Positions 21,490-33,429 of a stretch of 64,000 nt of DNA are shown here, piece after piece; position 1 is the first letter of the stretch; every line of letters begins with the position of its first letter. Both the position numbers and the translations under genes were made by a program. Under the pieces are notes generated by a model, which was not told where the DNA came from, did no database searches, and saw only the letters and a list, made by a program, of their open reading frames with translations. The DNA is from Nematopogon swammerdamellus (lineage: Eukaryota > Arthropoda > Insecta > Lepidoptera > Adelidae), in NCBI GenBank assembly GCA_946902875.1, contig OX336345.1:23839395-23903394 (forward strand). The letters are read 5' to 3'.

Positions 21490-21765
21490 ATAAAAATGTA
21501 CGGAACTACGGACGACAGCCATCATTTCACTGTTGAAGAACTTTTTCAAATTAACATTCATTTATCTTATCGTATCTTAGTTCTATACAGGATGTAAAAA
21601 CGGCGAGTACATTAAATTTAGGGAATGATTATTGGGATCAAGAGTAACAAAAAAGTCAAATAACTTTTTTCTGAATTCCCTTTAAAAAAAAGTTACAGTT
21701 TTCATACATACTAATTGATTTATTTAGTGTAAAAGGATCTAATGTTCCGTACGAACGTGAGAATG
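21490..21765. other. Unassigned sequence
   Basis: Nothing recognised between element A and the palindromic MITE. Confidence 0.4.
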
Positions 21766-21995
21766 AAGCTAGAAACTCATTGGGCCCACGTACGCCACAC
21801 ACGCGAATCTGGGCGCGTCGGTCTCCACTCCATACATTTTATATGGAAGAGTGCAGCACGCAGTTTCATTGCGCCCACGCCACCCTACGCTACGCGACAC
21901 ACTGTGTGCTGCACTCTTCCATATAAAATGTATGGAGACCGACGCGCCCACGTACGCGTGCGTAACGTACATGGGCCCAATGAGTTTCTAGCTTG
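21766..21995. mobile_element. 230-bp palindromic MITE
   Basis: aagctagaaactcattgggc (21766 on) is mirrored to 21995. The inner arms share ctccatacattttatatgga and gagtgcagcac. The two open frames over it are mirror images of each other. Confidence 0.75.
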
Positions 21996-22155
21996 AAAGG
22001 CGCGCGGTGAGTGACTGACTATAGTGAGCGAACAGGGACGAGTGCGCTGAGAGAGGAGATGTGCAGAGGCGGCGCAGTGTGAGTTTTTCTGTCCCTAACC
22101 GTTCCCGCGTCAGCACCTTCCTCCCTCACGCGTCATATTTGATATTACAATAGAC

Positions 22156-22613
22156 CAGTGTTTTTCAATCTGTGGGTCGCGACCCCTAGGGGGGTCGCGA
22201 CCCACAGATCCCTAGGGGGGTCGCGAAGCCTTACTCGGGGAGTCGCCGGCAAAAGGAAAAAGGCAAGGTTTTACACTACAATAAAACACAATTTACACAA
22301 TTTCAGTGAGAAGGATGGGCCTGTTTATTTTTAAAAAAATTGTTAAATCGTGGTGCTATTCTTGAAAATATGTTAACAATCAAATAATTTTGTAATAGAA
22401 GTCTATTTCTCTTTTTATTAGTTTTAATGTTGAATTGAAGAGAACGTCATTTCACATAGTAATAATAATGAATATAGTTAGGTAACAAAACAGAGAAAAT
22501 CATAAACGTAGTGTTTTAAATTACTATTTTTTTTCTGTCTATGGCCCAAGGGGGTCGCGAAATTTTTTCAACCTGTAAAGGGGTCGCGTATTCAAAAAGA
22601 TTGAAAAACACTG
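22156..22613. mobile_element. 458-bp hAT MITE
   Basis: Terminal inverted repeats CAGTGTTTTTCAATCT / AGATTGAAAAACACTG, with typical hAT subterminal gggtcgcgaccc repeats. The flanking octamers caatagac (22148-22155) and cactagac (22614-22621) match at 7 of 8. Confidence 0.88.
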
Positions 22614-22979
22614 CACTAGACGAAAACATAAATTTTAAAAATTAATATATTCAAAACTAGACACTTTAGGGAAAAACTTTATTTACTTTTTTGTCTCGGA
22701 AAAACATGAGGATTGCGCTGGCGAAATTAATGTACTGGCCGTTACAACACCCTGTACATATTTATGTATGTACAGGGTCATTTTTTTAAACGGTTTTATT
22801 TATTATTATTATTAAACGGTTTTATTTAGCTTGACTCCGTATATTTGTGGCATTGTTTCTATCTTTGTTTCAAATCTTGCGACAACTTTTTCAACTACTT
22901 CTACTCAACCGATTTTTATGAAACTTTGTACACACATTGAGTTCTCGTGACAATACAATATTATGATAATTTCAACTTG

Positions 22980-25305
22980 GTAACGAGGGTCTGATGATGG
23001 AGTCAGGAGGTGTACAGTGGAACTCTTCAACCGTTACTAGTAACCCCCTCGAGTTTGGGCTCATTTGGTTGGTTTGGACGAGTGTCCCATACTTCTACCA
23101 ATACACTTGGTGACGAGGGTCTGATGATGGAGTCTGGAGGTGTACAGTGGAACTCTTGAACTGTTACTAGTAACCCCCTCAAGTTTGGGCTCATTTGGTT
23201 GGTTTGGACGAGTGTCCCATACTTCTACCAATACACTTTGTGACGAGGGTCTGATGATGGAGTCAGGAGGTGGACAGTGGAACTCTTGAACTGTTACTAG
23301 TAACCCCCTCAAGTTTGGGCTCATTTGGTTGGTTTGGACGAGTGTCCCATACTTCTACCAATACACTTGGTGACGAGGGTCTCATGATGGAGTCAGGAGG
23401 TGAACAGTGGAACTCTTCAACCGTTACTAGTAACCCCCTCGAGTTTCGGCTCATTTCGTTGGTTTGGACGAGTATCCCATACTTCTACCAATACACTTGG
23501 TGACGAGGGTCTGATGATGGAGTCAGGAGGTGGGCAGTGGAACTCTTCAACCGTTACTAGTAACCCCCTCGAGTTTGTGCTCATATGGTTGGTTTGGACG
23601 AGTGTCCCATACTTCTACCAATACACTTGGTGACTAGGATCTGATGATGGAGTCAGGAGGTGTACAGTGGAACTCTTCAACCGTTACTAGTAACCCCCTC
23701 GAGTTTGGGCTCATTTGGTTGGTTTGGACGAGTGTCCCATACTTCTACCAGAACACTTAGTGACGAGGGTCTGATGATGGAGTCAGGAGGTGTACAGTGG
23801 AACTCTTCAACCGTTACTAGTAACCCCCTCCAGTTTGGGCTCATTTGGTTGGTTTGGACGAGTGTCCCATACTTCTACCAGTACACTTGGTGACGAGGAT
23901 CTGATGATGGAGTCAGGAGGTTGACAGTGGAACTCTTCAACCGTTACTAGTAACGCCCTCGAGTTTGGGCTCATATTGTTGGTTTGGACGAGTGTCCCAT
24001 ACTTCTATCAATACACTTGGTGACGAGGATTTGATGATGGAGTCAGGAGGTGTACAGTGGAACTCTTCAACTGTTACTAGTAACCCCCTCGAGTTTGGGC
24101 TCATATGGTTGGTTTGGACGAGTGTCCCATACTTCTCCCAATACACTTGGTGTCGAGGGTCTCATGATGGAGTCAGGAGGTGGACAGTGGAACTCTTCAA
24201 CCGTTACTAGTAACCCCCTCCAGTTTGGGCTCATTTGGTTGGTTTGGACGAGTGTCCCATACTTCTACCAGTACACTTGGTGACGAGAATCTGATGATGG
24301 AGTCAGGAGGTGTACAGTGGAACTCTTCAACCGTTACTAGTAACCCCCTCCAGTTTGGGCTCATTTGGTTGGTTTGGACGAGTGTCCCATACTTCTACCA
24401 GTACACTTGGTGACGAGGGTCTAATGATGCAGTCAGGAGGTGGACAGTGGAACTCTTCAACCGTTACTAGTACCCACCTCGAGTTTGGGCTCATTTGGTT
24501 GGTTTGGACGAGTGTCCCATACTTCTACCAATACACTTGGTGACGAGGGTCTGATGATGGAGTCTGGAGGTGTACAGTGGAACTCTTGAACTGTTACTAG
24601 TAACCCCCTCGAGTTTGGGCTCATATGGTTGGTTTGGACGAGTGTCCCATACTTCTACCAATACATTTGGTGACGAGGGTCTGATGATGGTGTCTGGAGG
24701 TGTACAGTGGAACTCTTGAACTGTTACTAGTAACCCCCTCAAGTTTGGGCTCATTTGGTTGGTTTGGACGAGTGTCCCATACTTCTACCAATACACTTTG
24801 TGACGAGGGTCTGATGATGGAGTCAGGAGGTGGACAGTGGAACTCTTGAACTGTTACTAGTAACCCCCTCGAGTTTGGGCTCATATGGTTTGTTTGGACG
24901 AGTGTCCCATACTTCTACCAATACATTTGGTGACGAGGGTCTGATGATGGAGTCTGGAGGTGTACAGTGGAACTCTTGAACTGTTACTAGTAACCCCCTC
25001 AAGTTTGGGCTCATTTGGTTGGTTTGGACGAGTGTCCCATACTTCTACCAATACACTTTGTGACGAGGGTCTGATGATGGAGTCAGGAGGTGGACAGTGG
25101 AACTCTTGAACTGTTACTAGTAACCCCCTCAAGTTTGGGCTCATTTGGTTGGTTTGGACGAGTGTCCCATACTTCTACCAATACACTTTGTGACGAGGGT
25201 CTGATGATGGAGTCAGGAGGTGTACAGTGGAATTTTCTAACCGTTACTAGTAACCCCCTCGAGTTTGGGCTCATTTGGTTTGTTTGGACGAGTGTCCCAT
25301 ACTTG
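22980..25305. repeat. 130-bp tandem array, ~18 copies (plus)
   Basis: Same unit as at 19608-21320, in reverse orientation. Copies fall into subtypes (caagtttggg, cgagtttggg, ccagtttggg) arranged in runs, indicating block-wise expansion. Confidence 0.93.
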
Positions 25306-25683
25306 TCGAACGCAAAATGAAACAGACATACCATCTGTTCAAATTGATTTTGAAAGGGACGGCGGGCACCTTATCCATCCTAAAGCCATACAGTTTCCAG
25401 CAAAGTTTAATTATGGAACAGCTGAGAGACGGATGTTACCGAAAATTTTGGCATGGGCCTCCACTGTCCATAAAATAGGGCAGTACTGTTGACCATGCTA
25501 TCGTGTATTTGGGCTCCAGAATATTTGAGGAGGGTCAAGCGTATGTTGCATTGAGTTGCGTAAAGTCTTTAGAAGGGCTATGTATTGAGGAGCTTGATTG
25601 TGAGAAATTGACAGGTAAGAAACCGAGTAACAAAGATGCAATGAGAGAGTTGGAAAGGATGAGGAGTTTGCGTAATGCATGAT
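25303..25683 (+). pseudogene. C-terminal remnant of a Helitron PIF1-type helicase
   Basis: Starts abruptly where the 130-bp array ends. It reads PAKFNYGTAERRMLP and LAWASTVHK; after a frame change at about 25480 it reads [34 protein letters not shown] and MRSLRNA, then stop. These correspond to the final SF1 helicase motifs (VHKxQG and [12 protein letters not shown]) seen intact at the end of the helicase at 48098-49729, but this is a different subfamily. Everything upstream of these last ~125 residues has been replaced by the tandem array. Confidence 0.85.
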
Positions 25684-25952
25684 GAATTGCGTATAATATG
25701 CGTAATAACATGCGCCCCACGTTTTTATATTAGTCTGTTAAAAGTCTCCATTTATTACTTATTCCGCTGACGCAGCGACACAATGTGCCCTTTGGCATCC
25801 GACATGAGAAGACAGCACGCTAGTATTGCATGATTTCTTACCTAGACGTAAAATCTTAAGAAGGCCCAGGCTTGTGTCCTTATTATTTTCTAGTTTTTTG
25901 TACAGCTGATGTTTTTTTTTCTAGTTTTTTTTAATAAAACCGTTTTTATTAA

Positions 25953-26469
25953 GTGAAGTCCTTAAATGGTAGGTTCTATATCTGAAATGGATCACGTTTA
26001 TGATGTTAATTTTACTTTACGTACCTAAAGCTAGATTTTTTTCTGGACATGCCACATAGTAGTGCCCATGCATACTAATACACCCTGAAAATTTCAACAA
26101 AATCGGTCCAGTACTTTCAGAGTTATTAATAAAGGAAAAAAAAAACATTTACGTGCATCTCATATGCGCGGGACAGCTGGCGCGTGCGGCCTTGAGCTAC
26201 TTTTTGATTCGCACGTGTCAACGACTACCCAGCTGTCCCGCCCGCGCGAATGATGCGATGCGCGCACGTAAATGTAAGTTTTTTTAATTTTTTAATAACT
26301 CTGAAAGTTCTGGACCGATTTTATTGAAATTTTCAGGGTGTATTAGTATGAATGGGCACTACTATGTGGCATGTTCAGAAAAAAATCTAACATTAGGTAC
26401 GTAAAGTAAAATTAACATCATAAACGTGATCCATTTCACATATAGAACCTACCATTTAAGGGACTTCAC
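25953..26469. mobile_element. 517-bp foldback MITE, TTAA target
   Basis: TTAA flanks both ends (25949-25952 and 26470-26473). Long inverted arms start GTGAAGTCCTTAAATGGTAG and cover most of the element around a GC-rich centre (26160-26270). TTAA duplication points to a piggyBac- or Kolobok-type transposase in trans. It abuts element B. Confidence 0.82.
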
Positions 26470-26507
26470 TTAATAAAAAATTACCCTATGTATGCTGTTT
26501 GTATTTT

Positions 26508-27762
26508 AGGTCTACCGGGGCTAAGGTATCTTCGGAGCTAAAGTGTCGTTTTCGTTTTATGGCTTTAATTAAAAAAATTATGATTTGCGCCATCTATTAA
26601 ATAATGAAGCAACTATTTGGTCGTGCAGTCAATAACCAATCATATTGCAGGACGCTAATGTTTTATCGATGTCGCCATTTTTTTGGAGCTGTAACTTTTT
26701 TTTTGGAAGCACGCTCAATCGTGAAAGTTTTAGAATTTTTTTTTGGTGAAATCGTGCGTGAACTCAACTTATTTCAAGGTAAGTAGTACCATAATAAGCT
26801 AAATTGTCATAAAGACTAATAGGGTTATAATTTCGATTACTATTTACGGCGATAAAAGGGCATCTACAATAGCCCCACGTATTTTGTACCCAGGGGTTAA
26901 GGTAGCTGATGTCGATATCGATATCTAGCTACAATAGCCCCTTGAGATTTACTATGAAGTTAGAAATCGTTAGTGATGGGAAATTACTACTTACTCGATA
27001 TTACTTATATATAACCCAATTTTTTTAACTGTGCACTTCGAGCTGTCAAAGTCGTTGGGTTCTCAGCACTGAATTCACCTCACCGCTTACTTCCTCACCT
27101 CTGCGCCGACGCCTATTAGTACGGTCTGCCTGCACTCCCTACTGATAAGGCGTCGGGGGTGAGGCGAGGAAGTCAAACGAGGGGGGGGGTGAATTCAGTG
27201 CTGAGAACCTAACAACTTTGAAAGCTCGAAGTGCACAGTTAAAAAAATTGGGTTAAGTACTTAATAACCATTTAACACACAAATAAAACATATTTATAAT
27301 TATTTGATATGTCGATAATTTGTCGATATACTCAGTTCAACATCACTAAACTGGCCAAGAGTAGCTACAATTGCCCCGAATGAAATTGTAATGGTCGATT
27401 TCCTGTTCCAAACCTTATTTCTGTGTGCTGATGGTTCAAAATTACTTGGTTTTTATGTTGTTGGACAATATTTGGCATTCAGTTAACCACAGAGCATTAA
27501 AACTTAGATGTTAATAACTGTAGCTACAATAGCCCCAGTATCGGGGTTATTGTAGCTAGTACGTCTACTCCAGATTATTTTTATAATATCATTTTAAAAT
27601 AAAACTTGCTGTAAAATTTCTGTACTTAAAAATAAACGTTAATAACCATTTGAAATAACCATATTTATATTATCGCAAAATTATTTTTCTAAAAGTTATA
27701 CCTATTTCGGTCTTTCAAAGTGACGTATACCAATTTTAGGCTACAATAGCTCCGGTAGACCT
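26508..27762. mobile_element. 1.25-kb TIR element with many internal copies of the end motif
   Basis: Ends AGGTCTACCGGGGCTA (26508) and its near-complement ending 27762. Copies of ctacaatagcccc or its complement occur near 26865, 26931, 27366, 27528, 27545 (inverted) and 27741. No transposase frame. A second foldback MITE lies inside. Confidence 0.68.
27013..27254. mobile_element. 242-bp foldback MITE nested in the preceding element
   Basis: aacccaatttttttaactgt at 27013 and its complement ending 27254. The arms extend through gttctcagcactgaattcac. Confidence 0.75.
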
Positions 27763-28524
27763 TAAATAGGTATATATGTTACATGTAGGTATATTCATAA
27801 ACTATACCTATAATAAAATAATATTAAAATATCACCCGTGATTGTCGTCGAATGTCGTTGAATGTCGTCGTCGGGATATTCTGATTGCATGAATGAATGA
27901 ATTCCGTGAAGTGTTTTAACAAAACATCCCCGGCTTCGCCGGCCGTCTCGGCGGCAAATACACGACATACATGTCGCCCGCAGACTTCAGTGCGAGACGG
28001 CCCCAGCCAGACCCAGACCCAGACCGCATCGTACGTACGTACTGCGCGGCGGTCGCGCCTCCGCCGGTAGTTCGTGGCGGCGCGGCGGCCGGGCGGGCTC
28101 GGCGCATCCAGCGCAGGGACAAGCTCTTCTCTTGTTGCTCTTCTGTGCAGTGTACAGGTAGGTTACCTACACACAGTACAGTACCTAAGTACACAGCCCC
28201 TCCCCCCTCCCACTGCATCTTCCCCATCCTCTTGACCACCAACTTGCACCATCTTAGGCGATAGATGTGGCATAAGGACACATTCGGACGAACTTCGCAA
28301 CTAGGCGCAGGAACTCTTCGACCGTTGGCGATACCATTATAAACGCCAACGGTGGTGGAGTTACCATTCCCAGGTACGCTCTCCGGGTCGCGGCGCCGCG
28401 GCGGAGGGGCGGGGCTCGCGCCTCTTCCTTGCCGTGATGCTGTTGTGAGTCCGTGCGCGAGCTGTCAGCGAGCCGGCCGACGAAATCGGGCGGGCAGGAG
28501 GACCGGCGGCGGCGCCGGGGGTGG
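27763..28524. other. GC-rich region, possible CpG-island-like or exon sequence
   Basis: 27930-28520 is markedly GC- and CpG-rich. A plus-strand frame from ATG 27971 (MSPADFSARRPQPDPDPDR) is followed by caggtaggt near 28156, a reasonable splice donor. A minus-strand frame overlaps it. Neither resembles a family I know, so a first exon or promoter is only a possibility. Confidence 0.25.
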
Positions 28525-29585
28525 CGCGGAGGCGCGGCGGCGGTGTGTGTGCGCGATAGCACTGTGTAGCTCCAACACCTACATCACATACACACATCAG
28601 AGAGATGGGCCATCAAGAGCGCATGGTAGGTGTATAACACGGAGGCGGAGGCGCGGCGGCGGTGTGTGTGCGCGATTGGACTGTAGCTCCAACACCTAAA
28701 TCACATACACACATCAGAGAGATGGGCCATCAAGGGCGCATAGGTAGGTGTATAACACGGAGGCGGAGGCGCGGCGGCGGTGTGTGTGCGCGATTGGACT
28801 GTAGCACCAACACCTAAATCACATACACACATCAGAGAGATGGACCATCAAGGGCGCATAGGTAGGTGTATAACACGGAGGGGGAGGCGCGGCGGCGGTG
28901 TGTGTGCGCGATTGGACTGTAGCTCCAACACCTAAATCACATACACACATCAGAGAGATGGGCCATCAAGAGCGCATGGTAGGTGTATAACACGGAGGCG
29001 GAGGCGCGGCGGCGGTGTGTGTGCGCGATAGCACTGTAGCTCCAACACCTACATCAGATACACACAACAGAGAGATGGGCCATCAAGGGCGCATAGGTAG
29101 GTGTATAACACGGAGGCGGAGGCGCGGCGGCGGAGGTGTGTGTGCGCGATAGCACTGTAGCTCCAACACCTACATCAGATACACACATCAGAGAGATGGG
29201 CCATCAAGGGCGCATGGTAGGTGTATAACACGGAGGCGGAGGCGCGGCGGCGGTGTGTGTGTGCGATAGCACTGTAGCTCCAACACCTAAATCACATACA
29301 CACATCAGAGAGATGGGCCATCAAGAGCGCATGGTAGGTGTATAACACGGAGGCGGAGGCGCGGCGGCGGAGGTGTGTGTGCGCGATAGCACTGTAGCTC
29401 CAACACCTACATCAGATACACACATCAGAGAGATGGGCCATCAAGGGCGCATAGGTAGGTGTATAACACGGAGGCGGAGGCGCGGCGGCGGAGGTGTGTG
29501 TGCGCGATAGCACTGTAGCTCCAACACCTACATCAGATACACACATCAGAGAGATGGGCCATCAAGGGCGCGTAGGTAGGTACCT
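28525..29585. repeat. ~118-bp minisatellite, ~9 copies
   Basis: Unit contains gtgtataacacggaggcgga, gtgtgtgtgcgcgat, ctgtagctccaacacct and cagagagatgggccatcaag. Two alternating variants (agcactgtag / ttggactgtag; cggcggaggtg / cggcggtg) are mixed along the array. Confidence 0.92.
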
Positions 29586-29819
29586 ACATATATGTATAAC
29601 AAGGCCCGCGGGGGAGTATCTCGGCACCTCGCAGCCGCCGCGCCGCCGTTAGAACGCATGCTATCGAGGTGCATACACGGGTTATATTTCCACACACAGA
29701 ACTTATTAATTTTATTTAACTTTTCAACTTTTAATTTTATTCTACATTCTAAATTTGAATTTTATGACGTTACAGTAATTTTGCAACGTGACAATATCGG
29801 TGTTTCGTTATTCATGTAC

Positions 29820-30575
29820 GAAATTTCGGGAAGGTTACATACACACTCAAATAAACACGTTACGCAAAAAAAATCATATGTTTTTAGCATTACTTTTCGA
29901 GAAATTTAACAAAACATGTTTGTTACCTAAACATAAAACACATCAACCTGTGTGTTCCAGTACTACCACCTGTAGGTAACTCGCACTGCACGGGGTTAAT
30001 GACCGTACTAGTTCAAACTCAGAACAGCTGTTTGTTGTGTTTTTGAATGTGTGAGAGGGTGTGTGCGCGTGTGTGAGTATGTGTGGGTACCTTTAACTTA
30101 CAATAGTCGTTAGGAACTTACATACTAGGTAGGTACTTACCCACATTACAAAAATCGTTGAAAATGGCCACCTTGCACTCGGATGCAAAGAGTAGCTCTC
30201 CTCCCAATGCTCTGATTCACACGAACTAGAGTGTCACTATCACCTCTTATTATCTCGAATGCGTTTATAATCCGGGCACGCAACTGTTCTACGCTCTCCA
30301 CGGTCACCACAGCATCAGCTAAGCTCCAGTTTGAGTCTCGGCTGTGATCTCGGTAACACATCCATCACCTTACTCCGCGTCGGTGTATCGATACGGCGCG
30401 CGCGGCGGAGCGGCGGCGGCGGTCCTATGACATGTACTCACTCGCGAACCGGAATTGCACTGACTGACGCGCACGCGGCGGAGGCGGGGAAAATGCTCCT
30501 ATAAACATGTATTTTTTTTACGTAAAGTTACGTAAAGTGTTTATTTGAGTGTATATGTAACCCTCCCGAAATTTC
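29820..30575. mobile_element. TIR element carrying a transposase C-terminal relic
   Basis: Inverted ends gaaatttcgggaaggttaca (29820) and its near-complement ending 30575, with similarity continuing through acactcaaataaacac. The left part is closely related to 49803-50060. Internal GC-rich patches lie at 30385-30500. Confidence 0.65.
30146..30361 (-). pseudogene. C-terminal ~70 aa of a DDE transposase-like protein
   Basis: Reads VESVEQLRARIINAFEII and ends CIRVQGGHFQRFL-stop. This ending, with an Arg/Cys-rich stretch then GGHFxxxL, is typical of the last residues of insect mariner-like transposases associated with DUF4817. No catalytic DDE region is present. The relic agrees with the surrounding inverted repeats and suggests a deletion derivative of a once autonomous element. 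Confidence 0.6.
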
Positions 30576-30911
30576 ATTACCCCTCAATTTCATTTACCCT
30601 CCTTCTGAACTTCTGATCTAAGGCAGTCGGATAAAATGACCAATTTCGAATTTCATTATGCATTATGTTTATTGAATTAAACTAGAAATTTAAAATAACC
30701 CAAACTCATCTATACTAAAATAAGCTGGCAACATAATATTATTTTTCCAATACGTTTGACGTGCTAAAAGGCGACAGGAGAGCCACCTCACCCCTTGACA
30801 CGGTCCTTCCACCGAGTCATGCAGCAGCAGGTGGGTCTTCGTGCCTTACTTGTTGCTTGATAGAATACCTACCTACTTTACGAAACGTGGTCGGTGTTGT
30901 GCTGTATTTTT
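30576..30911. other. Unassigned sequence
   Basis: AT-rich, no gene or repeat recognised. Confidence 0.4.
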
Positions 30912-31725
30912 AACCGACTTCCAAAAAAGGAGGAGGTTCTCAATTCGTCTGTATGTTTTTTTTTTTTATTTTTTTTTTTATTTTTATTTTTTTGTATGTT
31001 TGTAACACGATTTCTCCGTCAATTGAGGGCCGATTTAGAAAATTCTTTTTTTGTTAGTTAGGTCATACTTCCGAGGTGGTCCCATTTCAATTTTATCGAA
31101 ATTGGTTCAGTGGTTTTCGAAAAATCAGCATAATACTATGGTGTGTGGTTACCTTCAGCAAAACTTGTGATGTGGTCGTTTTCGGCAATTTTCAGTTTGA
31201 TAAATTAGTATGGTGTGTGGTTACCTTCAGCAAAACATTTGTGATGTGGACTTATTCAGCAATTTGCAGTCTGACACATATGGCGAATAATTCTGTACCA
31301 CTTCAATCGATTTCGATTATTCGATTTCGATTATTCTTTTTTATGTAATATTACTAAAAAGAATGAAATAAAAACTGTTTTAAAAAATATTAAACCGATT
31401 TCCAAAAAACAAAAAAAAAAAAAACTAAAAAGTATTAAATACCTAATATTTTGAAATTTTCTCTGTCCTGTTGAAATACATGAATCGATATACTAGTGAT
31501 ACATATTCGGACCCTTGTTTCATGAATATTCTAAATTTGAAATTTTTTTATCTTTTCCGACCGGCGCTTAATTTATTATGGTACCTGGCCAGTACCTACT
31601 GTACCGAGTACCATCGAGCTGGTTTGATGATGGAGACAGAAGGTGGCCATAGGAACTCCTAAACTACACATGATAAACCCATCGTGTTTGGGCTCGTTGC
31701 ATTTGTCTTCACGAGAAATTTACTT
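30912..31725 (+). repeat. Lepidopteran-type 'accgacttcc' dispersed repeat, copy 1
   Basis: Begins aaccgacttccaaaaaagga, then an A/T tract and a stretch that can be read as a 90-codon frame. An inverted copy at 51440-52417 encodes the identical 90-residue string, and the next 63-residue frame differs by one residue. It ends in a single unit of the gatggag...aggaactcctaaacta repeat. Confidence 0.8.
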
Positions 31726-31924
31726 TAGACCTAAAAGATTCTCAATTCGACGGTATGTTTTCTTTTTTTGGATGTTTGTTACGCGATTACTCCGTCAATT
31801 GTGGGCCGATTTTGAAAATTCTTTTTTTTTTATTTGAAAGGGGATAACCCTGAGGTTTTTGAAGTGAAAACTTCTTTAGCGGCTCTTGGCACTTTTTTAG
31901 GTGGGTAAAAATGTATAACTCGCG

Positions 31925-32225
31925 ACATCGCGTCAGCGTCATTTTTAAAATGAAACCTTAAGTCATTGCGTTAAGGGTTAAGTTAGAGTGGCACGGGATC
32001 TGCCGGCACTCCCGGAGTGCAACTGTTAAGTAGGGTTCCGTAACACGTTTATGTCTGTCCATTCTACTAAGTTCTGCAAAATGAATGTAGGGTTCCGTAA
32101 CATATGCATGTCTATCCGTTCTACTAAATTTTACAATTTTCAACCAAGGTCCTCCGACGGTTATTTTATAATAAAAGTAGGCTTCCGTAACACGTTTATG
32201 TCTGTCCATTCTACTAAGTTCTGCA
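31925..32225. repeat. Dispersed repeat 'gttccgtaacacgtttatgt'
   Basis: Contains three sub-repeats of ggttccgtaacacgtttatg with ttctactaagttctgcaa. An inverted copy lies at 57340-57725 and 58381-58560, where a LINE fragment splits it. Confidence 0.8.
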
Positions 32226-32573
32226 ACATCACCTACAACGTCCGTGATGTCAGCCCATAACACCAGTGCCATGTCAGTGCTTCCCCCTTTGATCGTGCTG
32301 ACTACACTGAACTGGTCGGAAAACACAAACTATTTACATAGCCGTTTCGACCGACGTTTAATTCAGTGCGGTGGTACCAACCCGGGAAGGTTAAACCCTA
32401 CCACCAAGTAAAATTACGAGGGAAGGGACTTACAGTTTTACGAGGAATCCGAACCTTGGTCAGCCTCCAACGGTCAGCGGTCACCCATCTAAGTACTGAC
32501 CGCACCCAGCGTTGCTTAAAATTCAATAGCGACAGTTGACTGTCTGCACCACTGAGCTATCGAAGCTGACGTG
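32226..32573 (-). mobile_element. SINE copy (tRNA/5S type)
   Basis: Complement of the 17.2-kb SINE, with both head and body present. The 3' tail is fused directly to the repeat at 31925-32225. Confidence 0.83.
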
Positions 32574-32701
32574 GTCCTATTTTAATTGGGTCAAGATCGG
32601 ATTGGAAAGCGAGGCGGAATCGCGAGGCCGAAGGCCGAGCGATTCCGCCGAGTACATTAATAGCAAAAAATTACTAAAAAAAACTGTGAAATAAAAAAAA
32701 A

Positions 32702-33061
32702 GTTTTAAAAAACATAAAACCGACTTCCTAAAAAAAGTAAAACTAAAAAACTATTTAAAATAAAAATATAAAAACCGCCTTCAAAAATATATGAAATAAA
32801 AACCTAAAAAAAAAAACGAACCCTAGAGTTGAAGGCGGTGCTAAAGCAAGCAAAAATGATGCATGAAAGAAAACATGAGCGGATGATAATATCCTTTGTG
32901 ATTTGTGTAGCCTTTTTTTAGCACCGCCTTCAACTCTAGGGTTCGTTTTTTTTTTTAGGTTTTTATTTCATATATTTTTGAAGGCGGTTTTTATATTTTT
33001 ATTTTAAATAGTTTTTTAGTTTTACTTTTTTTAGGAAGTCGGTTTTATGTTTTTTAAAACT
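32702..33061. mobile_element. ~360-bp foldback element
   Basis: Arms of about 150 bases start aaaacataaaaccgacttcc and contain accgccttcaaaaatatatg and agagttgaaggcggtgctaa. They fold around a loop near 32860-32910. A second copy is at 37775-38208. Confidence 0.85.
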
Positions 33062-33403
33062 TTTTTACCATAGCCCTTCCAGCACAACATCCATTACTTT
33101 GAGAACCCCGGTTGTCGGGATAGAGCGTTTGGTATGTATGTAGGTATGTATGGAACCAGCTAGGTTGTAGGTACCTACCTGTGCGTGCACTATGTGTAGG
33201 CAATCACTGCTGTAGGTAATACCTACTACCTTACCTACACGTTCGTGAAATAGTTCGGTCGGAGGCGCGTGCAGGTTGGCGCGGAGGCGGCGGCGGCGCG
33301 GCGTCCGAGCCTCCGACTATGCCTCCGAGGCGGGCGAGAGCCCGGGAGGGAACCAGACAGACATCGACTGAGATGAGAACGGGGGGGCTGGATGGGGCGG
33401 TGC
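33062..33403. other. Unassigned, becoming GC-rich
   Basis: GC and CpG content rise from about 33240 into the poly-G region. No gene recognised. Confidence 0.35.
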
Positions 33404-33429
33404 GGGGGGGGGGGGGGGGGGGGGGGGGT

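Larger units (their letters stand above)
22788..25945 (+). mobile_element. Helitron-derived element B with 130-bp array and helicase remnant
   Basis: Order: aaacggttttatt (22788, repeated at 22814), conserved subterminal region with tgactccgtatatttgtggc (22830-22975), 130-bp array (22980-25305), helicase C-terminal remnant (25303-25683), conserved 3' region (25690-25930), aataaaaccgttt (25933-25945). Element D at 52.6-56.0 kb is a near-identical copy in opposite orientation. Confidence 0.75.

Noticed and set aside
19608..25305. Could the regularly spaced 130-bp arrays be CRISPR?
   Set aside because: The whole 130-bp unit is repeated with no unique spacers, and the DNA is eukaryotic.
27916..28281. 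121-codon minus-strand frame in the GC-rich region
   Set aside because: No recognisable family; high GC alone lowers stop frequency, and an opposing frame of similar length exists.
31076..31348. 90-codon frame conserved identically at 51973-52245
   Set aside because: Identity reflects two recent copies of a non-coding repeat; the composition (Phe/Trp/Cys-rich with internal repeats) is not protein-like.
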